DNA of 64,000 bases from Pelotomaculum sp. PtaB.Bin104. Lineage in GTDB: Bacteria; Bacillota; Desulfotomaculia; Desulfotomaculales; Pelotomaculaceae. Both the position numbers and the translations under genes were made by a program. The notes under the pieces are model-generated. The model saw only the letters and a program-made list of their open reading frames with translations, had not been told where the DNA came from and made no database searches. This document shows positions 24,550-32,794 of the stretch, one piece after another (the first letter of the stretch is position 1; each line of letters begins with the position of its first letter). The stretch is from the NCBI GenBank assembly GCA_002067205.1, contig MVQL01000241.1, forward strand, positions 62,001-126,000. The letters are read 5' to 3'.

Positions 24550-25941
24550 ATGAAAGAAGCGGAAGCTATTCACCCGGTGCAGGGAAAGGCCGGAATCGGT
24601 GGATGGCCGGCATCCGTCCTGGTGCCGGCTGTCGCCTGTGGAGCAACAATAGGCATTCTGACTTCCATTACCGGTAATCTATTGATATCTATGATAGCGG
24701 CGCTGGTGGTCCCGCTAATGATGTGGAAGCCTTTCCTTGGACTGATGGGATTGGTGCTCCTAGTGCCCCTGGAAGAATTAACTACTTTCGGCTATTCCTT
24801 TACATTGGTGAGGGTGGTAGGGGCTTCAACTTTTATCTGCTGGTTCTTTCAAGTAGTTTTAAGAAGGCAAAAAATAAAGCTGGACCTTTTCCTGTGGGTA
24901 GCGTTGTTATTCCTGGCCTGGTCTTGTTGTTCACTTTTTTGGGCGGTTGACCGGGGTGGTGGAATAGTTGCTGTCTTTACCATAACTCAGCTAGTTCTTC
25001 TGTACTTGATGAGTTGTAATATAATTGATTCTGATGAAAAGCTTCGGGCCTTCATGAGTTATTATATTGCTGGCGCTGCTATCGCCGCGATTATCGCTAT
25101 CTTAGGAGCATATGAGGCAGGTTTTACCGCAAGGGCTTCCGTTTCAAGTATGCAAAACCCAAACCGCTTTGCCCATGCTTTAAGCCTTGGTCTTATATTG
25201 GCGGTGTTCCTGACCTGTACCTGTCGGGGTTATCAGCGCTACCTGTATTTGTTCAGCGCTTTTCCGCTGGCCTTGGGGGTGTTGTTATCCGGTTCCAGGG
25301 GAACCTGGCTGGCCGTGCTGGCTTCAATCGCTGTTGCCGGTCTGATCACAAAAAGCAAGAAAGTTAAATTCGTCCTTATAACCATTTTGATAATTGCCCT
25401 GCTTTTTAACAGTGCAATTATTAGCGCGATGCCACCTCTGATCGCAGACAGAATCACTTCCATTGCAAATCTCGCCGACCGGGGCAGCGGACGGCTTGAT
25501 ATATGGATGGTGGGGTTGGAAATGGTCAGGGAGAACTGGCTGACCGGAGTCGGTATCTATGGTTTTCCAACAGCTTACAACGATTATATTTTCAATTCAT
25601 ACGATGAAATCAGGGACAGAGGCGTAATGAGGGATGCTCATAGTTCCTTTCTCTGTCTTTTGGCCGAACTGGGGTTGTTGGGCTTTCTTTTATTTAGCAT
25701 GTTTTGGTGGGCTGCCTGGAAATCCATCGGCAGATTGCCCGGTAATCCTGAAAAGACATTGGGTATTTGTTTGCTGGTATTCCTATTTTTTGTTTCCCTC
25801 ACAGCAACTGAACACAAAGAAAAATTTTTCTGGTTAGGATGGCTGATTGTCAATATGTTGTCCTTTTCCGGGAGAAGAAACATTGAAAACAGACAACCAG
25901 AAGATAAAGAGAAAAGTTCTGGAGATCTACAATGTATATAA
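24550..25941 (+). CDS. O-antigen ligase/polymerase (Wzy_C family)
   Basis: A 463-residue polytopic membrane protein with about ten to twelve helices. The Wzy_C/WaaL signature is present: NPNRFAHALSLG, then SGSRGTWLAV, and after a large loop GVGIYGF with AHSSFLCLLAELG. The catalytic-type arginine and histidine lie in these loops. It either polymerises repeat units or ligates polymer to an acceptor; the two activities cannot be told apart by sequence. The start ATG 24550 sits two bases after the stop of wzz, with GGGAGCG as the ribosome site. A long form starting at 24466 would overlap wzz and is less likely. Confidence 0.88.
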   Translation: MKEAEAIHPVQGKAGIGGWPASVLVPAVACGATIGILTSITGNLLISMIAALVVPLMMWKPFLGLMGLVLLVPLEELTTFGYSFTLVRVVGASTFICWFFQVVLRRQKIKLDLFLWVALLFLAWSCCSLFWAVDRGGGIVAVFTITQLVLLYLMSCNIIDSDEKLRAFMSYYIAGAAIAAIIAILGAYEAGFTARASVSSMQNPNRFAHALSLGLILAVFLTCTCRGYQRYLYLFSAFPLALGVLLSGSRGTWLAVLASIAVAGLITKSKKVKFVLITILIIALLFNSAIISAMPPLIADRITSIANLADRGSGRLDIWMVGLEMVRENWLTGVGIYGFPTAYNDYIFNSYDEIRDRGVMRDAHSSFLCLLAELGLLGFLLFSMFWWAAWKSIGRLPGNPEKTLGICLLVFLFFVSLTATEHKEKFFWLGWLIVNMLSFSGRRNIENRQPEDKEKSSGDLQCI

Positions 25942-25991
25942 TAAAATTGTATCCACTCTTTATCAATATTGGACTATAAAACCATGGTGAT

Positions 25992-27212
25992 TTAGTTTAA
26001 TAGTTCAATTAACTTCCCGACAAGTTTGGGTCTGGAAAACCGATTGAAAACCAGCAGTTGACCCTTCGCCCCCATCTGGCGGCGCTGCTCTTCCGAAAGC
26101 GCTGCCATTGCGCGTACCTGGCGTGCCAGCGCCTTGCCGTTTTCGGGAGGTGCGATTAACCCGCACCCGTGCCGCTCTACCATTGCTGCCATATCTCCAG
26201 GTGCAGCACACAACACCGGTTTGCCGGCCGCCAAGTAGTCAAATAATTTATTAGGACTGACTGCATCGTAAAAAGCTTGCGCATCTTTGAGTGCAATGAT
26301 TGCAGCGTCGGCCGCAAGGAGCAGTTCAGGAATAACATTCCTGGGTACCGGTTCCGCAAAGCGCAGGTTTTTCAGCCCCATTTCACGCGCCTGAGCTTGC
26401 AGACGGGGCTTGGCCGGCCCATCCCCAACCAGAACAAACTCAATTCCCGGCTCATTACTAATCTCAGCGGCGGCCTCTAGAATTGTATGTAGGGCATTGG
26501 CCGGGCCATGTGCTCCCGTGTAGATCACTGTGAACCGGTTAAATCCGTACAACTGTCGGGCTGCTTCCCGTGGTCGGTCCGTTTGACAATGCCCGGGGTG
26601 AACACCGTTGGGAATGTAGGAAATGCGTTCTTCCGGCACGCCTTTTTTTCTCAGATAAGTGGCGGAACCCCGGGCCAACACGATAATCTTGTTGGAATGA
26701 CGGTACAAAAACCGCTCGACCCACCGTAACACCCAAACCGCCGGGTGAACTGCGGAAACCGCATGCATATCAATTAGCGCTTGCGGCCATAAATCACGCA
26801 CTTCCAGGATAAAGCGGCAGCCCATCCGGCGGGCCAAGCAGTATCCCGCCAGAGCTGCAAGGGGCTGGGGTGAGGATCCCACAATTAAATGGGGACGGGT
26901 GCCTTGGCGCAGACCAGTATTAAAAACGTTCCAGCTGAAATTTAACATGCCCAGCGCACGCCGCCAGTCATTTTGCCGGTGTGTGCCGGTCTGGATCCAT
27001 TCGAACAGTATGCCGTCCACCGGTTCCTCCAGCCATAGCTTTTCCCCCGGGTTGCGGACTTGCCTACGCAGCGCCAGATTTACAGTGGCAGCGAAAATAC
27101 GCACGGTATACCCGGCCCTGACCAATTCCACACCAAAGTCGTAATGACGAGAACCCCCGGGAAGATCGGGGGTGACGGCGTATTGATTAATAAACCAGAT
27201 TTCTTTGGTCAA
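25992..27212 (-). CDS. Family 4 glycosyltransferase, WbuB-like
   Basis: A 406-residue GT-B glycosyltransferase. The N-terminus W-F-I-N-Q-Y-A with LPGGSRHYDFG, then VRDLWPQ and the donor-domain block SPNKLFDYLAAGKP, match the WbuB/WcaI-like GT4 group, several of which transfer deoxy-amino sugars. It is convergent with the ligase gene and lies downstream of wecC on the minus strand, so a ManNAcA or related donor is plausible but unproven. Good AAGGAGG ribosome site upstream. Confidence 0.88.
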   Translation of the reverse strand: MTKEIWFINQYAVTPDLPGGSRHYDFGVELVRAGYTVRIFAATVNLALRRQVRNPGEKLWLEEPVDGILFEWIQTGTHRQNDWRRALGMLNFSWNVFNTGLRQGTRPHLIVGSSPQPLAALAGYCLARRMGCRFILEVRDLWPQALIDMHAVSAVHPAVWVLRWVERFLYRHSNKIIVLARGSATYLRKKGVPEERISYIPNGVHPGHCQTDRPREAARQLYGFNRFTVIYTGAHGPANALHTILEAAAEISNEPGIEFVLVGDGPAKPRLQAQAREMGLKNLRFAEPVPRNVIPELLLAADAAIIALKDAQAFYDAVSPNKLFDYLAAGKPVLCAAPGDMAAMVERHGCGLIAPPENGKALARQVRAMAALSEEQRRQMGAKGQLLVFNRFSRPKLVGKLIELLN

Positions 27213-27336
27213 TGTTGCCTCCTTGTGTTCATTCCCGCTTTGGTTTGCTCCAAAAAGAGATTCGCTTTTTATCTCCCGTTGCTAATTGCAGGGGTATGGG
27301 TTTGTTAGTAGACTATTGATATTTCTACTCACTTGT

Positions 27337-28593
27337 CTATCTCCATATTCCCCGTGTATCCAACACTGCTTTTTTTCCGTACATTTCAGTATCCAAATTC
27401 GTAAAGGCATGGTGGTTGACGAGCAATACTACCAGATCCGCTTGCTTCATACCGGTGGTCAAATCAACTAGTTTAATATTATCGTATTTAGCTAATTCAT
27501 CAGGTAGTGCCTTTACATGCGGTTCCACAACAAGAATCTGCCTTGCTGTGCTTTTACTTAGATCTTGTACTATCTTAATTGCCGGGCTTTCACGCAATTC
27601 CACGCAGTCTGCCTTATAGCTGAGGCCCAGACAGGTGATCACGGGTTGCTCGAGGTGTGCCGCCATTTCCTGAATCCTATTCACGATATAACCGGGCATG
27701 TGGTCATTGATCAGGCGGGCGGTATATATCAGCCTGGACTCGTCCGTAGCGGAATCTACAATATACCAGGGATCCTTGGTAATACAATGCCCGCCTACAC
27801 CGGGACCTGGTTGAAGAATATCTACCCGCGGGTGGCGGTTTGCCAGTTCCACAACTTCCCAAACATTGATACCTAGCTTATTACAAATAAGGGACAGTTC
27901 ATTGGCAAAGGCTATATTCACGTCCCGAAACGAGTTTTCTACCAGTTTTATCAGCTCGGCCGTACGCGTGTCAGTAAGGGATATGCCACCACAAACAAAT
28001 TTTTCATAAAACTCTTGCGCCTTTAGGGCGGAAGGTTCATCAATCCCTCCGATGATACGGTCATTAGCTACTAATTCTTGAAGAATCCGGCCGGGTAAAA
28101 CGCGCTCCGGACAATGCGCAAGAAAAATTTGTACTTTGTTACGAATCTGTGGAACACTCGATACCAACGAAGGGATAACAAGATCGGGACGTAATTCATT
28201 GATCCAGCCGGCGATTTTTTCCGTTGTGCCCACTGGAATTGTTGATTCAAGAATAACCAGGTTCCCCGGGGTTAGATGGGGTGCAGTGGCGTATGTGGCT
28301 GCTTTAACATGCGTTATATCAGGAAGATGGTTCTTCGTGATCAGGCTTGGCACAGCGATAATAAAAATATCAGCGGGAGAAGGGTTAATTGAAGCAAAAA
28401 AGTTTCCGCTTTTAATTGCGGATCTTACAAGATCATTCAGCTCAGGCTCATTAATATGGGAATAACCCTGATTTATGGTTTCCACTATATTAAAATTTAC
28501 GTCTACTCCCTGTACCTTAAACCCTTTTACAGCTAAAAGACTGGCCATTGGCAAGCCGATGCAGCCTAATCCTAAAATACAAACTTTTTCCAT
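27337..28593 (-). CDS. wecC: UDP-N-acetyl-D-mannosamine dehydrogenase
   Basis: A 418-residue UDP-sugar dehydrogenase of full length. The NAD motif GLGCIGLP is at residues 8-15, ESTIPVGTT near 116-124, and the catalytic cysteine C270 in GPGVGGHC. The pattern fits WecC (UDP-ManNAc to UDP-ManNAcA, two NAD+ reduced) better than UDP-glucose dehydrogenase. The partner 2-epimerase WecB is not in the window. It is flanked by a WbuB-like GT4 and a Wzx, so it supplies an acidic sugar for this minus-strand polymer cluster. Confidence 0.92.
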   Translation of the reverse strand: MEKVCILGLGCIGLPMASLLAVKGFKVQGVDVNFNIVETINQGYSHINEPELNDLVRSAIKSGNFFASINPSPADIFIIAVPSLITKNHLPDITHVKAATYATAPHLTPGNLVILESTIPVGTTEKIAGWINELRPDLVIPSLVSSVPQIRNKVQIFLAHCPERVLPGRILQELVANDRIIGGIDEPSALKAQEFYEKFVCGGISLTDTRTAELIKLVENSFRDVNIAFANELSLICNKLGINVWEVVELANRHPRVDILQPGPGVGGHCITKDPWYIVDSATDESRLIYTARLINDHMPGYIVNRIQEMAAHLEQPVITCLGLSYKADCVELRESPAIKIVQDLSKSTARQILVVEPHVKALPDELAKYDNIKLVDLTTGMKQADLVVLLVNHHAFTNLDTEMYGKKAVLDTRGIWR

Positions 28594-28638
28594 ATATACT
28601 CCTCTTTAACACATAGACCATTGTTTATTAATTTAAGT

Positions 28639-29931
28639 CTAATGTGATAATAAAGTAGATATATACCGTCTGGCCTGTTTAAAAATATCACCGGTAATAT
28701 TTATTGAGGCTAAAGTCAATATGCCGGTTTTTTTATAGGCCATAATTGTTGCTAAAACGTTTTGCGCTATAAGGGAAAGAGCGGTTGCTGCAGCTACACC
28801 TTCTTTCCCAAAATGCTGTACCAAATATATATTTAGTACTAAATTAAATAACCCACATATGATGCTGATCTTCATCAATACCATATGCAGCCCTGTCATT
28901 TGCAGCACGTTATCACAGGAACCGGTGATGCAATTAACTAGCTGACCAATTATTAGAAAATTAAAGGCGATGATCCCACTAGTGTATTGAGGACCGAAAA
29001 GGATATAAAGGAAATCTTTGCCGAAATAAATTAATAGGATTAAAAATGGAATTGAAAAAAGCGCCCCGAGGGTTGAAGCGAACCTGACCAAATAGGATAA
29101 TGTGTTAAAATCCTTTTGAACATTAAGATGGGCAATCATAGCCGGTATAACCTGATTTATTGTTCCCAGGGGAAAAATTGTGGTGGCGGCCAGGGCGCTT
29201 ACTACACTATAAATACCTACTTCGGTTGAATTTGTATAGATGCCCAGCACAAAAACATCCATACTGGTGATAACTAAAAGTGAACCCCTCGTTATCATCA
29301 TTGGCAGTGATTCCTGTAATATGCTTACTGGACTCACTTGTTTAGTTAAATATTGCGAGGTTATACGACGCAATGCAAACAATCCTACTGCCAGTGCACA
29401 AAATATGCTGATACTTAAAGCAAAAAGCACATTTTCTATAGAAGCGATTAATCTAAAATATAAAAACAACATTAATATTAATAATATCAATTGCTGCAAA
29501 ACGGGTAAATAAGAAGCTGTCTTTAAATCCTGTAATCCCCTGAACGCTTCTTTGGTAAGTAATAGACCATTCTGTAAAGGTATCACTACAACCCCAATAA
29601 GTAATATTGTATATAATTCCGGGGAATGAAATACTTTTGAAGCTAAAATTTGCGCATTCGTATATATGATCAATACTATGACGGACGAACTTATAATTAT
29701 GATCCGAAAAGTGCTATGTAAAATTCCTTTTAGTCTGCCAAAATCTCCGGTCCCAGCTGTAATTCCCGCCAATTTTACGATAACCGCATTTGTCCCCAAT
29801 TGTGACAATACACCTGCAACATTGCATATCTTTAGAAAGATTTTATATATTCCGAAGTTGGCTGGTCCGAGTAAACGAGCCAATACAATATTGTTAGCCA
29901 CCCCCAGAATGATTCCGGTTGTCTGGCCCAA
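28639..29931 (-). CDS. Oligosaccharide flippase, second Wzx-type, N-terminus uncertain
   Basis: A 430-residue polytopic protein with about twelve helices and the family motif IVLARLLGPANFGIYK near the N-terminus. It would flip lipid-linked repeat units. The uninterrupted frame opens at TTG 29931 without a ribosome site. The frame upstream (I-L-F-G-S-F-V-V-L-L) clearly continues the first helix until a TAA at the edge of a nine-base A run (plus T9, 29957-29965). One extra A would join it to a GTG-started peptide ending K-V-K-K-K. The gene may be frameshifted or slippage-controlled. It starts an operon with wecC. Confidence 0.8.
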   Translation of the reverse strand: MGQTTGIILGVANNIVLARLLGPANFGIYKIFLKICNVAGVLSQLGTNAVIVKLAGITAGTGDFGRLKGILHSTFRIIIISSSVIVLIIYTNAQILASKVFHSPELYTILLIGVVVIPLQNGLLLTKEAFRGLQDLKTASYLPVLQQLILLILMLFLYFRLIASIENVLFALSISIFCALAVGLFALRRITSQYLTKQVSPVSILQESLPMMITRGSLLVITSMDVFVLGIYTNSTEVGIYSVVSALAATTIFPLGTINQVIPAMIAHLNVQKDFNTLSYLVRFASTLGALFSIPFLILLIYFGKDFLYILFGPQYTSGIIAFNFLIIGQLVNCITGSCDNVLQMTGLHMVLMKISIICGLFNLVLNIYLVQHFGKEGVAAATALSLIAQNVLATIMAYKKTGILTLASINITGDIFKQARRYISTLLSH

Positions 29932-30179
29932 TAAAACTACAAAGCTGCCGAATAAAATTTTTTTTTAACCTTTGTATCGATTCCAAACACCGCCCATGAA
30001 AACTGGTAATGGTTTTCTGTTTAAATTATGCTGAAATTTATTAATTGTTACTGAGCAAATTTTATGCTCCATAACTATATGATGACGGTTAGGGAAGGTA
30101 ACGCTGGCTGTAACCTCTTGAGCAGGGTGTACGTACTATATTTACATAATTTGAAATCGTTCTGGTGGGGGGTGTAATA

Positions 30180-31154
30180 ATGTCTGGAATGCGCCTGTCC
30201 GTTGCTATGTGTACTTATAACGGCGCCCGTTATTTAGAGGAACAACTGGATAGTATCGCGGCGCAGATCCGGCAACCTGACGAGTTGGTTGTTTGTGATG
30301 ATCATTCTACCGATGCCACAGTGGAAATCATACAAACTTTTATATCCAGAGCAGTATTTCCGGTTCGTTTAATAAAAAATGAAAATAATTTGGGGTCGAC
30401 AAAAAGCTTTGAGACAGCTATTGATTTATGTACGGGAGATATTATTGCCTTGTCCGATCAGGATGATGTCTGGCAAGCGGATAAACTGATGCTTATTGAG
30501 GCTAAATTTGTGGATTCACCCAGTATCGGCTTAGTTTTTACGGATGCCGTAGTAGTTGACGAATACTTGCGCCCAATGGGTTACCGGATTTGGCAGTCCC
30601 TTGGTTTCAACCTTGCTGATAGGAAAAAAATCGAGGCCGGGAAAGCTGTTGAAGTATTGCTTAAACGTAATATTGTGACAGGAGCCACAATGGCCATCAG
30701 GGCAAATTTTAAGAAGGTGTTTATGCCCATTCCCTCTGAGTGGGCGCATGACGCTTGGATTGCCCTGATGGTTGCCGCCTGTGCGGATTTGGGTATGATC
30801 CCTGAACCGACGATCAAATATAGACAGCATATTAATCAACAAATAGGAATTAAAAGAAATGGGTTTTTGAAAAAACTGACCATGGCGCGCGGAACGAAAT
30901 CAAATACTTATTTAAACCAGCTGGAAAAATACAGGGCAGCCCACGAATGGCTGATTGAAAATGTTGAGGTCTTACCCGGCAAAGAAGTTGCTTTACAGCT
31001 TGAAGATAAAATGGCCCATTTAACAGTCCGTGGCAATATTCCTGCGGGAATACTGCCACGCTTGTTTTCTGTGATAGAAGAATTAAGAACATATCGCTAT
31101 CATCGATATTCGTACGGATGGAAAAGTGCGGTAAAGGATCTTATTTATGGTTGA
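30180..31154 (+). CDS. Family 2 glycosyltransferase
   Basis: A 324-residue GT-A glycosyltransferase. MCTYNGARYLEEQLDSI at the N-terminus, then CDDHSTD and ALSDQDDVW (the DxD-type metal site) match rhamnosyltransferase-like GT2 proteins. The start is ATG 30180 with GGGGGGTG at 30167-30174. It is the intact relative of the truncated gene at the window start. It is divergent from the wzx/wecC operon, with a 230-base control region between that shows no obvious promoter. Confidence 0.9.
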   Translation: MSGMRLSVAMCTYNGARYLEEQLDSIAAQIRQPDELVVCDDHSTDATVEIIQTFISRAVFPVRLIKNENNLGSTKSFETAIDLCTGDIIALSDQDDVWQADKLMLIEAKFVDSPSIGLVFTDAVVVDEYLRPMGYRIWQSLGFNLADRKKIEAGKAVEVLLKRNIVTGATMAIRANFKKVFMPIPSEWAHDAWIALMVAACADLGMIPEPTIKYRQHINQQIGIKRNGFLKKLTMARGTKSNTYLNQLEKYRAAHEWLIENVEVLPGKEVALQLEDKMAHLTVRGNIPAGILPRLFSVIEELRTYRYHRYSYGWKSAVKDLIYG

Positions 31155-31263
31155 ACAAAATGTGTCAATGTTCTGTATTCAGACATCCATGTTGCTGACG
31201 AAGCACCAACAGATAATGAAAATTATATTTTGCAGAGTGGATAGTTTTAAATAGGTGAGGACT

Positions 31264-32472
31264 ATGAAAGTTTTATTTTTATCGCCTACTTTCCCCAACC
31301 GGTATAACCCAAACTACGGCATTTTTGCCTTCCAATTAGTTCAAAACCTCCAGGCTTCAAATATATCCTTCAATGTTATAGCACCCGTTCCATATAGCCC
31401 GCCATTTTTATGGTTTAAGAAAAAATGGCGGGAGCAAGCGCATATTCCAAAAAAAGAATGGATTAAAGGAGTGGAAATATTTTACCCACGCTATCTCTGT
31501 TTGCCCGGAAAAAAATTTATTTATTGGAATACACTTTTTATGTACTGGTCCGTTTATCCCGTTCTAAAAAAACTGCACGGTAAAGTTAGGTTTAACATAA
31601 TGCACTCTTACGGAGTATTGCCGGCAGGTTACGTTGGTCAATTGACTGCTGAAAAGTTAGGTTTGTCTTCGACTTGCACTGCGATCGGCTTGGATATAAA
31701 TATGCTTGCTCAAAAATCAATCAAGGCCGGCGCCCTCGCCAGATACGTCTTGGAAAACACCGGGCAAGTAATTGCAGTAGGTAAAGACCTGGCAGCGGAA
31801 ATCAACAAATTATATGTACCTGATAAAATGATTAAGGTTATATATAATGGTATTGATAGTGAAAGGTTTAACACAACCAATATTGACTATGTACAAGCAA
31901 GAATAAAACTAGGCCTTAGTCCGGATGTTCGTATAATTCTCTTCGTGGGCAGACTTGTCCGGGAAAAGGGTATATATGAATTACTTGAGGTTTTTAACCG
32001 GGTGCTTCAAAACTTTTCTGAAGCAATTTTAGTAATCGTAGGAGACGGCAATGAAAAAGAAGCGTTAATGAATTTGGCAGGTGAAAAAGGAATACAGGAT
32101 AAGATCACATTTACGGGTAGTATCCCCCATAAAGATCTTGTCTGGTGGTATGCGGCCAGCGAGATTGTCATATTATTAAGCTATTATGAAGGTGTCCCCA
32201 ATGTGCTGAAGGAAGCGATGAGTTGCGGCAGGGCGGTTCTGGCCACCAGCACGGTGGGAATTACTGAATTGGTTGTGGATGGTGAAACCGGTTTATTAGT
32301 TGAACCTGGCAATGTCGAGCAAGCGGTGGCGGCATTGGAAAAATTATTGGCTGAACCTAAACTGAGCCGGGATATGGGTATTAATGCCAGGAGGTTAATC
32401 CAGGAAAAACAATTATCTTGGGAAAAAACTGCTAAGGCGTACCAGGATGTTTATTTACAGCAACTTCAATGA
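31264..32472 (+). CDS. Family 4 glycosyltransferase, TuaC-like
   Basis: About 403 residues, GT-B fold. LSPTFPNRYNPNYGIFAFQLV at the N-terminus (paraphrased by its key N, Y-G-I-F pattern), IGLDIN in the acceptor domain, LFVGRLVREKG and SYYEGVPNVLKEAMSCG (E-x7-E) place it with TuaC/teichuronic-acid-type GT4 enzymes. The start ATG 31264 follows AGGTGAGG. It is the last gene before a strong terminator and probably forms a two-gene unit with the upstream GT2. Confidence 0.87.
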   Translation: MKVLFLSPTFPNRYNPNYGIFAFQLVQNLQASNISFNVIAPVPYSPPFLWFKKKWREQAHIPKKEWIKGVEIFYPRYLCLPGKKFIYWNTLFMYWSVYPVLKKLHGKVRFNIMHSYGVLPAGYVGQLTAEKLGLSSTCTAIGLDINMLAQKSIKAGALARYVLENTGQVIAVGKDLAAEINKLYVPDKMIKVIYNGIDSERFNTTNIDYVQARIKLGLSPDVRIILFVGRLVREKGIYELLEVFNRVLQNFSEAILVIVGDGNEKEALMNLAGEKGIQDKITFTGSIPHKDLVWWYAASEIVILLSYYEGVPNVLKEAMSCGRAVLATSTVGITELVVDGETGLLVEPGNVEQAVAALEKLLAEPKLSRDMGINARRLIQEKQLSWEKTAKAYQDVYLQQLQ

Positions 32473-32483
32473 TTTAATCACTC

Positions 32484-32516
32484 AAATACCCGCTTTTGAA
32501 CAGGCGGGTATTTTTG
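32484..32516 (+). terminator. Intrinsic terminator after the GT2-GT4 pair
   Basis: A perfect 10-bp stem (32484-32493 with 32504-32513, AAATACCCGC/GCGGGTATTT) with a 10-base loop, running into TTTTTGTGTTT. It starts 12 bases after the GT4 stop. Confidence 0.88.
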
Positions 32517-32794
32517 TGTTTGTCTCAGCAGCGATAATTCAAACTTAGCTTGGCACCAAGTATTTTCCCTTCCTATGGGCTGCAAGGCTGCGCATAATTC
32601 CAATTTATGGACCAACTTATTGTGCTAAGCGATGATTCCGCAATGACGGGGCTTTCCGGTATCGCTGCCAGGCGTTACTCAAAGCACCAGAAGACCCTTA
32701 GCTTATCTTGGTTGGAAAAATATGCTACCAGGAATAGTGCGAGAAATGTCGAAATTTATTACCATAGTCAGGATAAGGGGGGTTGTACTAATTA

